Of a stretch of DNA of 64,000 nt, positions 55,581 through 64,000 are shown in pieces (position 1 is the stretch's first letter; each line of letters begins with the position of its first letter). The position numbers and the translations under genes are program-made. The stretch is from Alcanivorax sp. 1008 (GTDB lineage: Bacteria; Pseudomonadota; Gammaproteobacteria; Pseudomonadales; Alcanivoracaceae), in assembly GCF_020667895.1 (NCBI RefSeq), contig NZ_JAFMPS010000002.1, positions 475,129-539,128 on the forward strand, in the 5' to 3' direction. The notes beneath the pieces are model-generated. The model was not told the DNA's origin, ran no database searches, and saw only the letters and a program-made list of their open reading frames with translations.

Positions 55581-56585
55581 TCAAGCAAGGTGTTTATCCA
55601 GAATCCGGTTTATTTTCTCTCGAAAAGCCGCTGACTCATTAGCCAGCTGATGACGGGCACCGGGTAGCAGATGAATCTCGGGACTGGAGAACTTATCTTC
55701 AATAACATTCAGGTTGTGGCGCCAGTCAACAGTTTCATCAAGGTCTCCCTGAATGATCACCGGCGAGATCTTGACCCGACTGGCACTCTCGAAATCCGGA
55801 ATCCAGCGTTTCAGGGCAGATACCCAGCGAGCCGATAGTACCGGCGACTGCAATGGGTCCTGGTGCTGAAGAAAATGCACAAACTCCGGATCATTCGAAT
55901 TGGTACGGAACACGCGTCGGACATTTTCCCGAAATGGCCGCACAACGCTGTGCAGCAATGCGCCATAGCGCCAGTTTGCAGGTCTTACCAGCGGCGCCAG
56001 CAATATCATCTTGTCGAACGGGAACGGCTCGCCGCGACCACCCAGATGCAGGGCGTAGTCCATGGCGATGGCGCCTCCCGTACTCTGTGCGATCACATGC
56101 CACGGCTTAGGGAAAGAGTTGGCCTTGCTGGCAAGGCACTGGCTCAGCACTTCCCGATAGATGGAAAAGTCCTCGATCGCGGCGCGAGGCCCGGAAGACA
56201 GACCATGGCCGGGCAGGTCATAGGCAAGCACGGCATAGTTCAGCTCGAGCAGGTGACGGATCACATGACGAAACAGGCCGACATGGTCAAAATAGCCGTG
56301 ACAGACCAGCACCGAACCTTTTGGTGTGGCTGGTCGCCATGCATGCACCGAGATGGTATGGCCCGCTGCTTCGAAATAACCGAATGCATGCAGCAGATCA
56401 GGAAACTGGTTGGCAAAATCAATGCCGTAGAAGCTCGCATAGCGATGCGCTTCGCCGCTAATTGCCTGCGGCGCTTCCCAGGACAGTGGTTCCCAACTTT
56501 GCTGAATACGCTCTATGTTGAAGGGCACGCCGTCTCCCGGGTGATGATCAAGGGACTTTTGATAATACGGCCAGTACTTCCGCAC
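55581..56585 (-). CDS. Lysophospholipase/monoacylglycerol lipase-like alpha/beta hydrolase
   Basis: A 334-residue hydrolase. VLVCHGYFDHVGLF near residue 91 matches the HG oxyanion loop of monoglyceride lipases, and YDLPGHGLSSG near 121 the strand-helix that follows. The nucleophile elbow is AQSTGG (near 167), in which the first Gly of GxSxG is Ala. A probable catalytic Asp is in QGDLDETV near 276, and His is in GARHQL near 309. It has no signal peptide. The lipid substrate is unknown. Confidence 0.85.
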   Translation of the reverse strand: MRKYWPYYQKSLDHHPGDGVPFNIERIQQSWEPLSWEAPQAISGEAHRYASFYGIDFANQFPDLLHAFGYFEAAGHTISVHAWRPATPKGSVLVCHGYFDHVGLFRHVIRHLLELNYAVLAYDLPGHGLSSGPRAAIEDFSIYREVLSQCLASKANSFPKPWHVIAQSTGGAIAMDYALHLGGRGEPFPFDKMILLAPLVRPANWRYGALLHSVVRPFRENVRRVFRTNSNDPEFVHFLQHQDPLQSPVLSARWVSALKRWIPDFESASRVKISPVIIQGDLDETVDWRHNLNVIEDKFSSPEIHLLPGARHQLANESAAFREKINRILDKHLA

Positions 56586-56659
56586 TGCATCCTTTTGTCC
56601 CGATCACGTGTCGATAACGAGTATCACATTATAATCCAGCCAGTCTGCCGGAGCCGATC

Positions 56660-57289
56660 ATGAAATTGACCCAGTCCGATCTTGATGCCCTGCCCCAGCG
56701 CCAGCGGGCTGCATTTATTAATTGCCTGTCTGGCTACAAGAGCGCCAATTTGATTGGTACGGTCGGCCCTGAGGGGCAAGCTAATCTGGCGATTGTCAGC
56801 TCCGTGGTGCACCTGGGAGCTAATCCGCCTTTGCTGGCCTTTATCAGTCGGCCGCCGTCAGTGGATCGGCATACTCTGGAATATCTCACCAATAGTGGCT
56901 ACTTCACGATTAACCATGTTCATGCGGGTATTGCTGAAGCCGCTCACCAGACCTCTGCGCGCTATGGGCGTGATGAGTCGGAATTTTCTGCCGTGGGTCT
57001 TACCGCCGAGTATGGCGCCCTTCACCCGGCGCCGTATGTTGCTCAGAGCATGATAAAAATTGGTCTGGCGCTGAAAGACATCAAGCCCATTGAGCTTAAT
57101 GGAACAGTGATGGTTATCGGTGAGATTGTTGAGGTATTACTGCCGGATAACGCATTGGCGGAGGATGGCTTCGTTGATCTGGCAGAAATGGATACCGTGA
57201 CTATCGGTGGTCTGGATGGCTACTATCGCGTCGAGCCGTTGTTTCGTCTTAGCTACGCGAAGCCTGGCCTGCCGCCGAGACGGCTGTAG
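56660..57289 (+). CDS. Flavin reductase-like domain protein
   Basis: A 209-residue FMN-binding split-barrel protein of the flavin reductase family. NLAIVSSVVHLGANPPLLAFISRPPS near residues 42-67 is the characteristic FMN-binding region, and DRHTLEYLTNSGYFTINHV follows. Relatives supply reduced flavin to monooxygenases or act as other FMN oxidoreductases. Its 3' end overlaps the end of the convergent FAD monooxygenase by 41 bases. The missing C-terminal His motif makes the exact class unsure. Confidence 0.8.
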   Translation: MKLTQSDLDALPQRQRAAFINCLSGYKSANLIGTVGPEGQANLAIVSSVVHLGANPPLLAFISRPPSVDRHTLEYLTNSGYFTINHVHAGIAEAAHQTSARYGRDESEFSAVGLTAEYGALHPAPYVAQSMIKIGLALKDIKPIELNGTVMVIGEIVEVLLPDNALAEDGFVDLAEMDTVTIGGLDGYYRVEPLFRLSYAKPGLPPRRL

Positions 57290-58469
57290 GACGCCAGTCG
57301 TAAATCCATTTAACGCGCTTGGCTGCCAGTGCCGGGCTGACCATAGACAACCCGCGAGCCACCAGATCCCGCCCATTTCGCAGCACGGTATTGCGATGGT
57401 GAAACAGGACCATATTATCGCGAGCCAGCTGCTGAACCCTACTGCAACGCTGCTCGCGCAGCGCTTGAAATTGAGCACCAACGTCGCCACTGCCGGAGGC
57501 GATCAGCTGACTCAGCACCCAGGCATCCTCAATGCCCATGGCCGCGCCCTGGGCCAGAAATGGAAGCATCGGGTGAGCCGCATCACCAATCAGTATCAGA
57601 CGATCCTTGTGCCACTGGCTGATCGGGTCTCGATCGAATAATGCCCAGCGGAAGCAACTTTTTGGATCGGTGTGGGAAAGTAGATCAAACAGGGTCGGAT
57701 CCCAGTCGGCGAAATCGTGCAACAGGTCGCGCAGTGAGGCCGGTGCATTCCACGACTCTTCCTGCCAGTCATCCTGTTCGCGTACCGCAACAAAATTAAT
57801 CAGCTCGCCGCCGCGCAGGTAATACATCACCACATGGCGGCCTGGCCCCATCCAGATATTGGCCCAGCGTGGCGGCCTGAGTCGTTCCGGCAAACTATCG
57901 GTGCGCAGCAAGCCTCGCCAGGCAACGTTTCCGGTGAAACGGGGCGCGCTGTTATCGCTAACCACATAATCGCGGCAGCGCGAACGTATGCCATCGGCGC
58001 CAACCACCCAGTTGGCATAGACCGGTTCACCATGGCGGATAAGAAGAGTGACGCCATCCTGTTCAGCGACTACCGCTTCAACATGCTGATCGGTCAGCAG
58101 GCAGTCTGGATCATTGGCGAGCACCGCATCTAGCAGGGTCTGCTGCAGGTCGGCGCGGTGGACGTGTACATAGGGAAAGTCGAAACCCAGAGCAGCAAAG
58201 GGCACCCGGGCGATATCGTTGCCACTACGCCAATTAACGCTGCGAATACCTTCCGGCACGCTGCCGGTGTCCAGCAATGCCTGCTGCATACCGAGCTTGG
58301 CCATAACCGCCATGGCATTCGGACTAAGCTGCAACCCGGCGCCAAGCTGGCGCAATAGCGCAGCCTGCTCCAGGATCTTTGGGCGCAGCCCCCGCTGCTG
58401 TAGTGCCAGCGCACAGGTAAGGCCCGAGATGCCTGCGCCTACAACAGCTACGGAAGGGCGGGTGTCCAC
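57249..58469 (-). CDS. FAD-dependent aromatic hydroxylase-like monooxygenase
   Basis: A 406-residue class A flavoprotein monooxygenase of the PHBH/UbiH/salicylate hydroxylase group. The FAD fingerprints are AVVGAGISGLTCALAL near residue 9, VVGADGIRSRCR near 155 (DG motif) and LILIGDAAHPMLPFLAQGA near 289 (GD motif). No C-terminal motif separates UbiH-like from salicylate hydroxylase-like members with certainty; the similarity is greater to the latter. It has no ubi neighbours. The 3' end overlaps the flavin reductase gene antisense. Confidence 0.83.
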   Translation of the reverse strand: MDTRPSVAVVGAGISGLTCALALQQRGLRPKILEQAALLRQLGAGLQLSPNAMAVMAKLGMQQALLDTGSVPEGIRSVNWRSGNDIARVPFAALGFDFPYVHVHRADLQQTLLDAVLANDPDCLLTDQHVEAVVAEQDGVTLLIRHGEPVYANWVVGADGIRSRCRDYVVSDNSAPRFTGNVAWRGLLRTDSLPERLRPPRWANIWMGPGRHVVMYYLRGGELINFVAVREQDDWQEESWNAPASLRDLLHDFADWDPTLFDLLSHTDPKSCFRWALFDRDPISQWHKDRLILIGDAAHPMLPFLAQGAAMGIEDAWVLSQLIASGSGDVGAQFQALREQRCSRVQQLARDNMVLFHHRNTVLRNGRDLVARGLSMVSPALAAKRVKWIYDWRPTAVSAAGQASRS

Positions 58470-58592
58470 TGAAGCCAGTCTCCCTGAAAATCTGATTCTC
58501 TTTATACGCTGGATACTCGGCCGTTACACGGGTGAAAACGGTCTAAATTGATTCTCATCAGTTTTAGCTTTGATCCTGCCATACAAGAACAT

Positions 58593-58618
58593 AAAAAAGG
58601 CCGGCATTGCCGGCCCCT
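58593..58618 (-). terminator. Terminator after fba
   Basis: GGCCGGC (58599-58605) pairs with GCCGGCC (58609-58615) around ATT; on the minus strand a run of six Ts follows. It ends the tkt-epd-pgk-fba operon 12 bases after the fba stop. Confidence 0.88.
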
Positions 58619-58629
58619 TTATGAGTGGC

Positions 58630-59694
58630 TTACTTCACCCGCGGGTCCAGTTCGCCTTTGCTGTAGCGAGTAGTCATGGCATCCAGCGACAGTACCTTGA
58701 TCTTGCTGGCCTGCCCGGCGGTGCCGAAGGCTTCGTAGCGAGCCAGACAAATTTCTTTCATCGCCTGGGTGGCCACCGCCAGATATTTGCGCGGGTCGAA
58801 CTCGGCCTTGTTCTGGGCCAGGAAGCGACGGATGGCGCCGGTGGAGGCCAGACGCAGATCGGTATCGATATTGACCTTGCGCACCCCGTGCTTGATGCCT
58901 TCAACGATTTCTTCCACCGGCACGCCATAGGTTTCGCCGATTTCGCCGCCAAACTCGTTGATCACCTTCAGCCATTCCTGCGGTACGGAGGAAGAGCCAT
59001 GCATCACCAGATGGGTGTCAGGAATGCGCGCATTGATGGCCTTGATGCGATCAATGGCGAGAATGTCGCCAGTCGGCGGACGGCTGAATTTATAGGCGCC
59101 GTGACTGGTACCGATGGCAATGGCCAACGCGTCCACCTTGGTCTTTTTGACGAAGTCTGCGGCTTCTTCCGGGTCGGTTAGCAGCTGACTATGATCAAGA
59201 ACGCCTTCGGCGCCAACGCCGTCTTCTTCACCGGCGGTGCCGGTTTCCAGAGAACCCAGGCAGCCCAGCTCGCCTTCTACAGACACGCCGCAGGCATGGG
59301 CAAAATCCACCACGGTGCGAGTGACATTTACGTTGTAGTCATAATCGGTGGGCGTCTTACCATCTTCCCCCAGTGAACCATCCATCATCACTGAGGAGAA
59401 GCCCAGCTGGATCGAACGCTGGCAAATTGCCGGGCTGGTGCCGTGATCCTGATGCATTACCACCGGGATATGTGGAAACTCTTCAATCGCTGCAAGAATC
59501 AGGTGACGCAGAAACGGCGCCCCGGCATATTTGCGGGCTCCGGCACTGGCCTGCACGATCACCGGAGAGTCGGTCTGATCCGCCGCCTCCATGATGGCGC
59601 GCATCTGCTCCATATTGTTGACGTTGAAGGCCGGCACGCCATAGCCGAATTCGGCGGCGTGGTCGAGCAGTTGACGCATGCTGATCAGTGCCAT
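58630..59694 (-). CDS. fba: Class II fructose-bisphosphate aldolase
   Basis: A 354-residue zinc aldolase of the long CbbA/FbaA-like type. [15 protein letters not shown] near residue 79 has the zinc His and catalytic Asp, [12 protein letters not shown] near 143 is typical of the class IIA/B long form, and the zinc/phosphate regions include GTSHGAYKF near 199 and HGSSSVPQE near 234. It cleaves fructose-1,6-bisphosphate reversibly. It is the last gene of the leftward tkt-epd-pgk-fba unit, 12 bases after pgk. Confidence 0.95.
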   Translation of the reverse strand: MALISMRQLLDHAAEFGYGVPAFNVNNMEQMRAIMEAADQTDSPVIVQASAGARKYAGAPFLRHLILAAIEEFPHIPVVMHQDHGTSPAICQRSIQLGFSSVMMDGSLGEDGKTPTDYDYNVNVTRTVVDFAHACGVSVEGELGCLGSLETGTAGEEDGVGAEGVLDHSQLLTDPEEAADFVKKTKVDALAIAIGTSHGAYKFSRPPTGDILAIDRIKAINARIPDTHLVMHGSSSVPQEWLKVINEFGGEIGETYGVPVEEIVEGIKHGVRKVNIDTDLRLASTGAIRRFLAQNKAEFDPRKYLAVATQAMKEICLARYEAFGTAGQASKIKVLSLDAMTTRYSKGELDPRVK

Positions 59695-59706
59695 GACAAG
59701 GCTCCC

Positions 59707-60867
59707 TTATTGACCGCGTGTTTCAAGAATGGCCACCGCTGGCAATACCTTGCCCTCAAGAAACTCAAGGAAGGCGCCACCACCGGTGGAGATATAAGAC
59801 ACTTTATCGCTGATGCCGTACTTGTCTACCGCTGCCAGCGTATCGCCACCGCCGGCAATAGAGAAGGCATCGCTTTCAGCGATGGCTTCTGCCAGCTCAC
59901 GGGTGCCGTCACCAAACTGATCGAACTCGAACACCCCGACCGGGCCATTCCAGACAATGGTACGGGCTTCTTTCATTAATGCGGCAAACACGTGCGCTGT
60001 TTTTGGGCCGATATCCAGAATCATATCGTCGTCGGCCACATCATCTACATTTTTTACAGTGGCAGCGGCGTTAGCTGCGAACTCCTTGGCTACTACCACG
60101 TCCACCGGTAGAGGAATCTGCACCTTGGTGGCGATGCGCTTGGCGGAGTCGAGCAGATCAGGTTCATACAGTGATTTGCCCACCGGCTTGCCCGCCGCTG
60201 CCAGAAAAGTGTTGGCAATGCCGCCACCCACGATCAACTGGTCTACTTTGTCAGCCAGAGACTCAAGCAGTTCCAGCTTGGTCGATACCTTCGAGCCTGC
60301 AACAATCGCTACCAGCGGCTTTTCCGGGCTGCCCAGTGCCCGGCCCAGTGCGTCCAGTTCCTCAGATAAAAGCGGGCCAGCGCAGGCAATTGGGGCAAAC
60401 TTCGCCACACCATGGGTGGAGGCCTGAGCCCGGTGCGCAGTACCAAATGCGTCCATAACGAATACGTCGCACAGAGCGGCGTATTGCTTGGCCAGATCTT
60501 CGTTATCTTTCTTCTCGCCTTTGTTAAAGCGTACGTTCTCGAACAACACCACTTCGCCATCCGCTACTTCGACGCCGCCAAGATAGTCACGAATCAGGCG
60601 CACTTCGCGGCCGAGTAGTTTACTGAGATGCTCCGCCACTGGGCGCAGCGACGCGCTGTCATCAAAGACACCCTCTTCCGGGCGACCCAGATGGGACATC
60701 AGCATCACCTTGGCGCCTGCATCCATAGCATGACGAATGGTTGCCATGGATGCCTGGATACGGATATCCGACGTCACCCGGCCATCTTTCACCGGTACGT
60801 TGAGATCTTCGCGAATCAGGACGCGCTTGCCCTTCAGGTCCAGATCAGTCATCCGCAGGATGGTCAT
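59707..60867 (-). CDS. pgk: Phosphoglycerate kinase
   Basis: A 386-residue glycolytic kinase. Family landmarks are [13 protein letters not shown] near residue 17, MSHLGRP near 55, [17 protein letters not shown] near 107, the ATP-site [15 protein letters not shown] near 325 and the C-terminal [11 protein letters not shown] near 351. It converts 1,3-bisphosphoglycerate and ADP to 3-phosphoglycerate and ATP. The start at 60867 is supported by family length (E. coli Pgk has 387 residues). It lies between epd and fba. Confidence 0.96.
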   Translation of the reverse strand: MTILRMTDLDLKGKRVLIREDLNVPVKDGRVTSDIRIQASMATIRHAMDAGAKVMLMSHLGRPEEGVFDDSASLRPVAEHLSKLLGREVRLIRDYLGGVEVADGEVVLFENVRFNKGEKKDNEDLAKQYAALCDVFVMDAFGTAHRAQASTHGVAKFAPIACAGPLLSEELDALGRALGSPEKPLVAIVAGSKVSTKLELLESLADKVDQLIVGGGIANTFLAAAGKPVGKSLYEPDLLDSAKRIATKVQIPLPVDVVVAKEFAANAAATVKNVDDVADDDMILDIGPKTAHVFAALMKEARTIVWNGPVGVFEFDQFGDGTRELAEAIAESDAFSIAGGGDTLAAVDKYGISDKVSYISTGGGAFLEFLEGKVLPAVAILETRGQ

Positions 60868-60880
60868 GGTGTGTCCTCAA

Positions 60881-61909
60881 TTACGAATCAAGAGATGTGT
60901 GTTGGTTATGTGCCAGCCAATCAACCAGATCCAGCAGCCGGTTGGCGTAGCCCCATTCGTTGTCATACCAGGCGACGATATGGACCAGGTCACCCTGAAT
61001 ACGTGTTTGTGTGGCGTCGTAAATCGCTGACTCGGGGCGATGATTAAAATCACTGCTTACCAGTTGTTCGGTGTTGTAACCGAACAGCTCGGGACTTTCT
61101 TCACTGGCGTCAGCAAACAGTTGGTCAATCTCAGCGACGGTCGGTGTATGGCGTAGCGTCAGGGTCAAATCCACCATGGCCACATTCAAGGTGGGTACGC
61201 GAATGGAATCGCCGCTGATCCGGCCAGCCAATTGCGGTAGAACTTTTTGTACCGCGCCGATGGCACTGGAAGTGGTTGGCACAATATTCTGTGCTGCTGC
61301 CCTGCCCCTGCGCGGATCGCGATGTACATGATCCAGCAGCGACTGATCGGAGGTGTAGGCATGAACCTCCTTCATCAGCACCTGCTCCACGCCGTACTTG
61401 CGGTCCAGCAGGGCTAACAGGGGGGTAATGCATTGTGTGGTGCAGGATGTGGCGGACAGCACGCGATCATTGTCCTGCAGCGCATTATGATTAACACCCC
61501 ACACCATCAGTGCATCGGCATAATCAAACGGCACCGCACCTATCATCACCCGTTCCGCGCCAGCAACAAGATGCTGGGAGGCATTTTTATGACTACGAAA
61601 CTCGCCAGTGCACTCCAGCACCAGGTCTACCCCAAGTTGTTTCCACGGCAGTCGTGACGGATCTTTTTCGTGAAGCAGCTGCGGGGCATGATTGCCAACG
61701 CGTAGCCGGCCATTAATCAGCTCGACTTTCTCCAGAAATACACCGTGGGCAGTGTCGTACTTGGTTAGATAGTGCAGGTCTTCAGCGGAGCCGAGGTCAT
61801 TGATTGCCACCACGGCAAACGGAGCCGTCCAGCCGCTCGCTTCACGCTCCACCAGAGCGCGAACAAAAGAGCGGCCAACCCGGCCATAGCCGTTCAGGGC
61901 GATTTTCAC
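60881..61909 (-). CDS. epd: Erythrose-4-phosphate dehydrogenase / GAPDH-family protein
   Basis: A 342-residue GAPDH-fold enzyme. NGYGRVGRSFVRAL near residue 7 is the NAD site. The catalytic Cys156 is in SCTTQC, where GAPDH and Epd usually have SCTTNC, and the catalytic His is in KEVHAYTSDQ near 183. The order tkt-epd-pgk-fba is the classic epd context, so Epd (for vitamin B6 synthesis) is favoured. Sequence alone does not exclude a true GAPDH; I saw no other gapA in the window. Confidence 0.82.
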   Translation of the reverse strand: MKIALNGYGRVGRSFVRALVEREASGWTAPFAVVAINDLGSAEDLHYLTKYDTAHGVFLEKVELINGRLRVGNHAPQLLHEKDPSRLPWKQLGVDLVLECTGEFRSHKNASQHLVAGAERVMIGAVPFDYADALMVWGVNHNALQDNDRVLSATSCTTQCITPLLALLDRKYGVEQVLMKEVHAYTSDQSLLDHVHRDPRRGRAAAQNIVPTTSSAIGAVQKVLPQLAGRISGDSIRVPTLNVAMVDLTLTLRHTPTVAEIDQLFADASEESPELFGYNTEQLVSSDFNHRPESAIYDATQTRIQGDLVHIVAWYDNEWGYANRLLDLVDWLAHNQHTSLDS

Positions 61910-61910
61910 G

Positions 61911-63917
61911 TCAGATCAGTTCCTCTACGGCGCTGACCACCGTATCTGCAGTAATACCGAAGTGTTTAAACAATGCCGGCGCCGGCGCCGAAGCACCGAA
62001 GCTGCTCATGCCGATAATGCGACCGTCGAGGCCAACGAAGCGGTACCAGTAATCCTTGATGCCGGCTTCTACGGCAACACGGTTGCGCACCGCAGACGGC
62101 AGCACTGCTTCCTGCCAGTCACGATCCTGTGCCAGAAACTCTTCAACGCAGGGCATCGACACCACCCGCACATTCCTGCCGGTGGCGCCCAGCTTCTCGG
62201 CCGCCTGCATGGCGATTTCCACTTCGGAACCGGTGGCAATAATGATCGCATCCGGTGTGCCGCTGCCGGTTTGTGTCAGCACATAACCGCCGCGAGCAAT
62301 CTCAGCCAGCTTGCTTTCATCGCGCGCCATGCAAGGCAGGCCCTGACGGCTGAACACCAGCGCTGTTGGTCCGTCCGTGCGGACAATGGCCTGTTTCCAG
62401 GAAACCGCTGATTCAACCGTGTCACAGGGGCGCCAGGTGCGCATATTCGGGGTCATGCGCAGGCTTGCCAGCTGTTCAATGGGCTGGTGGGTTGGGCCAT
62501 CTTCGCCCAGACCGATGGAGTCGTGGGTATAAACCAGAATATTTGGCTGGCCCATCAGTGCGGCCATGCGCACGGCATTGCGGGCGTATTCCATAAATAC
62601 CAGGAAGGTACCGCCGTAAGGGCGCAACCCACCATGCAGCACCATGCCGTTCATAATTGCCGTCATGGCGAATTCGCGCACGCCGTAATGAATGTAGTTG
62701 CCGCTGGCGTCCTGACCGGTAACCGATTTGCAGCCTTTCCATACAGTGTTGTTTGAGCCGCCGAGATCGGCTGAGCCACCAGTCAGCTCCGGCAACAGCG
62801 GGCCAAATGCATCCAGCGTGTTCTGGCTGGCCTTGCGGGTGGCAACCTTTTCCATTTTTTCCTGACAGGCTTTCACAAAAGCATCCGCCTTGTCGGCAAA
62901 GTCCGCTGGCAGCTCGCCAGCCAGACGACGACGCAGCTCGGCACCTTCTGCCGGGAACTTGGCCTGATAGCTATCCATCAGCTTATTCCACTGGGCTTCT
63001 GTGGCATCGCCGGCGTCGGCGGCGTTCCAGTCTTTATAGATGTCCGCAGGGATTTCAAACGGGCCGTATTTCCAGCCAAGGGTTTCCCGAGCCAGAGCAA
63101 TTTCGTCGGCGCCAAGTGGTGCGCCGTGACATTCTTCTTTGCCCTGCTTGTTCGGGCTGCCAAAGCCGATCACCGTGCGGCAGCAAATCAGAGTCGGCTG
63201 TTCGGTATTGGCGCGGGCGGTTTCCAGTGCAATGCGGATCTCCTCGGCATCATGACCGTCAACATGCGGAATAACCTGCCAACCGTAAGCACGGAAACGT
63301 TCGACGGTGTCGTCAGTAAACCAGCCTTCCACTTCACCATCGATGGAGATGCCATTGTCATCATAAAAGGCAATCAGTTTGCCCAGCCCCAGCGTGCCAG
63401 CCAGCGAGCAGGCTTCGTGGGAGATACCTTCCATCATGCAGCCATCGCCAAGGAAGCTGTAGGTGTAGTGATCGATTACCGGGAAGCCATCGCGGTTGAA
63501 TTGCGCGGCGAGGATTTTTTCTGACAGTGCCATGCCCACCGCATTGGCAATGCCCTGACCCAGCGGGCCAGTGGTGGTCTCCACTCCGGGGCACTCATGG
63601 TATTCCGGGTGGCCGGCGGTGGGGCTATGTAACTGACGGAAGTTTTTCAGATCATCAATGGACAACTTGTAGCCGCTCAGATGCAGCAGTGAATAGAGCA
63701 GCATGGAGCCATGACCATTCGACAACACAAAGCGATCGCGGTTAGCCCACTGCGGATTATTCGGATTGTGTTTCAGAAAACCGCGCCATAGCACCTCGGC
63801 AATATCCGCCATGCCCATCGGCGCACCCGGGTGACCGGAATTGGCTTGCTGAACGGCATCCATACTCAGCGCCCGGATGGCGTTGGCAAGTTCACGGGAT
63901 CGGGTAACAGCGGTCAT
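61911..63917 (-). CDS. tkt: Transketolase
   Basis: A 668-residue thiamine-diphosphate enzyme of the pentose phosphate pathway. [12 protein letters not shown] near residue 27, the ThDP/Mg motif [15 protein letters not shown] near 152, and the Pyr-domain segment [11 protein letters not shown] near 410 are all present. ATG 63917 has a GGAG site upstream; a TTG one codon earlier is possible. It ends one base before the epd start, so it leads the sugar-phosphate operon. The promoter probably lies in the 83 bases up to the right edge. Confidence 0.96.
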   Translation of the reverse strand: MTAVTRSRELANAIRALSMDAVQQANSGHPGAPMGMADIAEVLWRGFLKHNPNNPQWANRDRFVLSNGHGSMLLYSLLHLSGYKLSIDDLKNFRQLHSPTAGHPEYHECPGVETTTGPLGQGIANAVGMALSEKILAAQFNRDGFPVIDHYTYSFLGDGCMMEGISHEACSLAGTLGLGKLIAFYDDNGISIDGEVEGWFTDDTVERFRAYGWQVIPHVDGHDAEEIRIALETARANTEQPTLICCRTVIGFGSPNKQGKEECHGAPLGADEIALARETLGWKYGPFEIPADIYKDWNAADAGDATEAQWNKLMDSYQAKFPAEGAELRRRLAGELPADFADKADAFVKACQEKMEKVATRKASQNTLDAFGPLLPELTGGSADLGGSNNTVWKGCKSVTGQDASGNYIHYGVREFAMTAIMNGMVLHGGLRPYGGTFLVFMEYARNAVRMAALMGQPNILVYTHDSIGLGEDGPTHQPIEQLASLRMTPNMRTWRPCDTVESAVSWKQAIVRTDGPTALVFSRQGLPCMARDESKLAEIARGGYVLTQTGSGTPDAIIIATGSEVEIAMQAAEKLGATGRNVRVVSMPCVEEFLAQDRDWQEAVLPSAVRNRVAVEAGIKDYWYRFVGLDGRIIGMSSFGASAPAPALFKHFGITADTVVSAVEELI

Positions 63918-64000
63918 CAAACACTCCTGCTGGCTGGGGCGGTCCCGAAGGGGGCCTGAAATGGGGCGCTATTGTCGTTGATGGCGGGGTGTTGGGCAAA

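Noticed and set aside
55863..56663. A 266-codon open frame antisense to the lysophospholipase-like gene
   Set aside because: Composition is His/Arg/Gln-rich without domain features; the opposite strand has a full catalytic triad.
58548..58561. FNR-box-like TTGAT-TCTC-ATCAG upstream of the FAD monooxygenase
   Set aside because: The half-sites fit, but no -10 element lies at the required distance on the minus strand and there is no functional link; likely chance.

Overview
The window looks like a chromosomal segment of a gammaproteobacterium of the Pseudomonadales/Oceanospirillales type, most like an Alcanivorax-style hydrocarbon degrader. This is inferred from gene content and order, not from a search. 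The main clues are two AlkB-type alkane monooxygenases in tandem beside a divergent GntR regulator, and the blocks ftsY-ftsE-ftsX / M16 peptidase pair / rsmD, thiS-thiG...trmB, prlC-yheV, tsaC-hemF-aroE, dprA-lysM-def-fmt-rsmB-trkA-trkH and tkt-epd-pgk-fba. Almost all of it is dense coding sequence. I see no rRNA, tRNA, CRISPR array, insertion sequence or prophage. No stretch over 300 bases lacks a gene; the longest gaps (16071-16310, 16518-16766, 47939-48154) are described.

Layout. 1-6.4 kb: lipid and stress genes (two alpha/beta hydrolases, OsmC, an LCAD-type acyl-CoA dehydrogenase with a GntR regulator) and a ChrA-type transporter reached through a REP pair. 6.4-7.6 kb: a DsbA-fold isomerase-like protein and a DUF4336 protein. 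7.7-16 kb: ftsYEX leftward; M16 peptidase pair, rsmD, a YheT hydrolase, a GerW-like protein, YchJ and a membrane methyltransferase rightward. 16-23 kb: cspA with a long leader, argA, ilvD, a double DsbA-fold protein, MAPEG, DUF423, thiS and thiG. 23-31 kb: an orphan ribbon-helix-helix protein, MATE transporter, trmB, yheV-prlC, gamma carbonic anhydrase, aroE-hemF and tsaC. 31-39.8 kb: dprA, a LysM protein, def-fmt-rsmB-trkA-trkH and cysC. 39.9-43.3 kb: the alkane island. 43.3-48 kb: rpoH behind a perfect CIRCE operator, an FNR-like regulator, a convergent five-heme cytochrome lipoprotein with an FNR box, and what look like remnants of a secreted protein and a CPBP intramembrane protease. 48-51.6 kb: FAA hydrolase, a D-2-hydroxyglutarate dehydrogenase-like FAD enzyme and serA. 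51.8-55.5 kb: an outer-membrane lipoprotein cluster (COG3014, YcfL, LpoB, FlgT-like). 55.6-58.5 kb: lysophospholipase-like hydrolase, flavin reductase and FAD monooxygenase. 58.6-64 kb: fba-pgk-epd-tkt.

How parts work together. The two alkB genes each have their own terminator, and each has the same operator-like motif 70-100 bp upstream. The GntR gene shares the second motif, which suggests co-regulation. Acyl-CoA dehydrogenase, hydrolases and lipases fit a lipid/alkane lifestyle. RpoH is separated from ftsYEX by about 35 kb and carries an HrcA-type operator, so the two heat-shock circuits are probably linked. The FNR-like regulator and the cytochrome with an FNR box form a plausible oxygen-responsive electron-transfer unit. 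The D-2-hydroxyglutarate dehydrogenase probably recycles the by-product of SerA.

Most interesting signals: the shared alkB operator motif; CIRCE upstream of rpoH; the FNR regulator/FNR box/pentaheme lipoprotein unit; the apparent deletion joining a secreted protein to a CPBP protease; REP elements whose TAG serves as the stop codon of two genes; and a 26-bp inverted repeat inside the leader of a lipoprotein gene.
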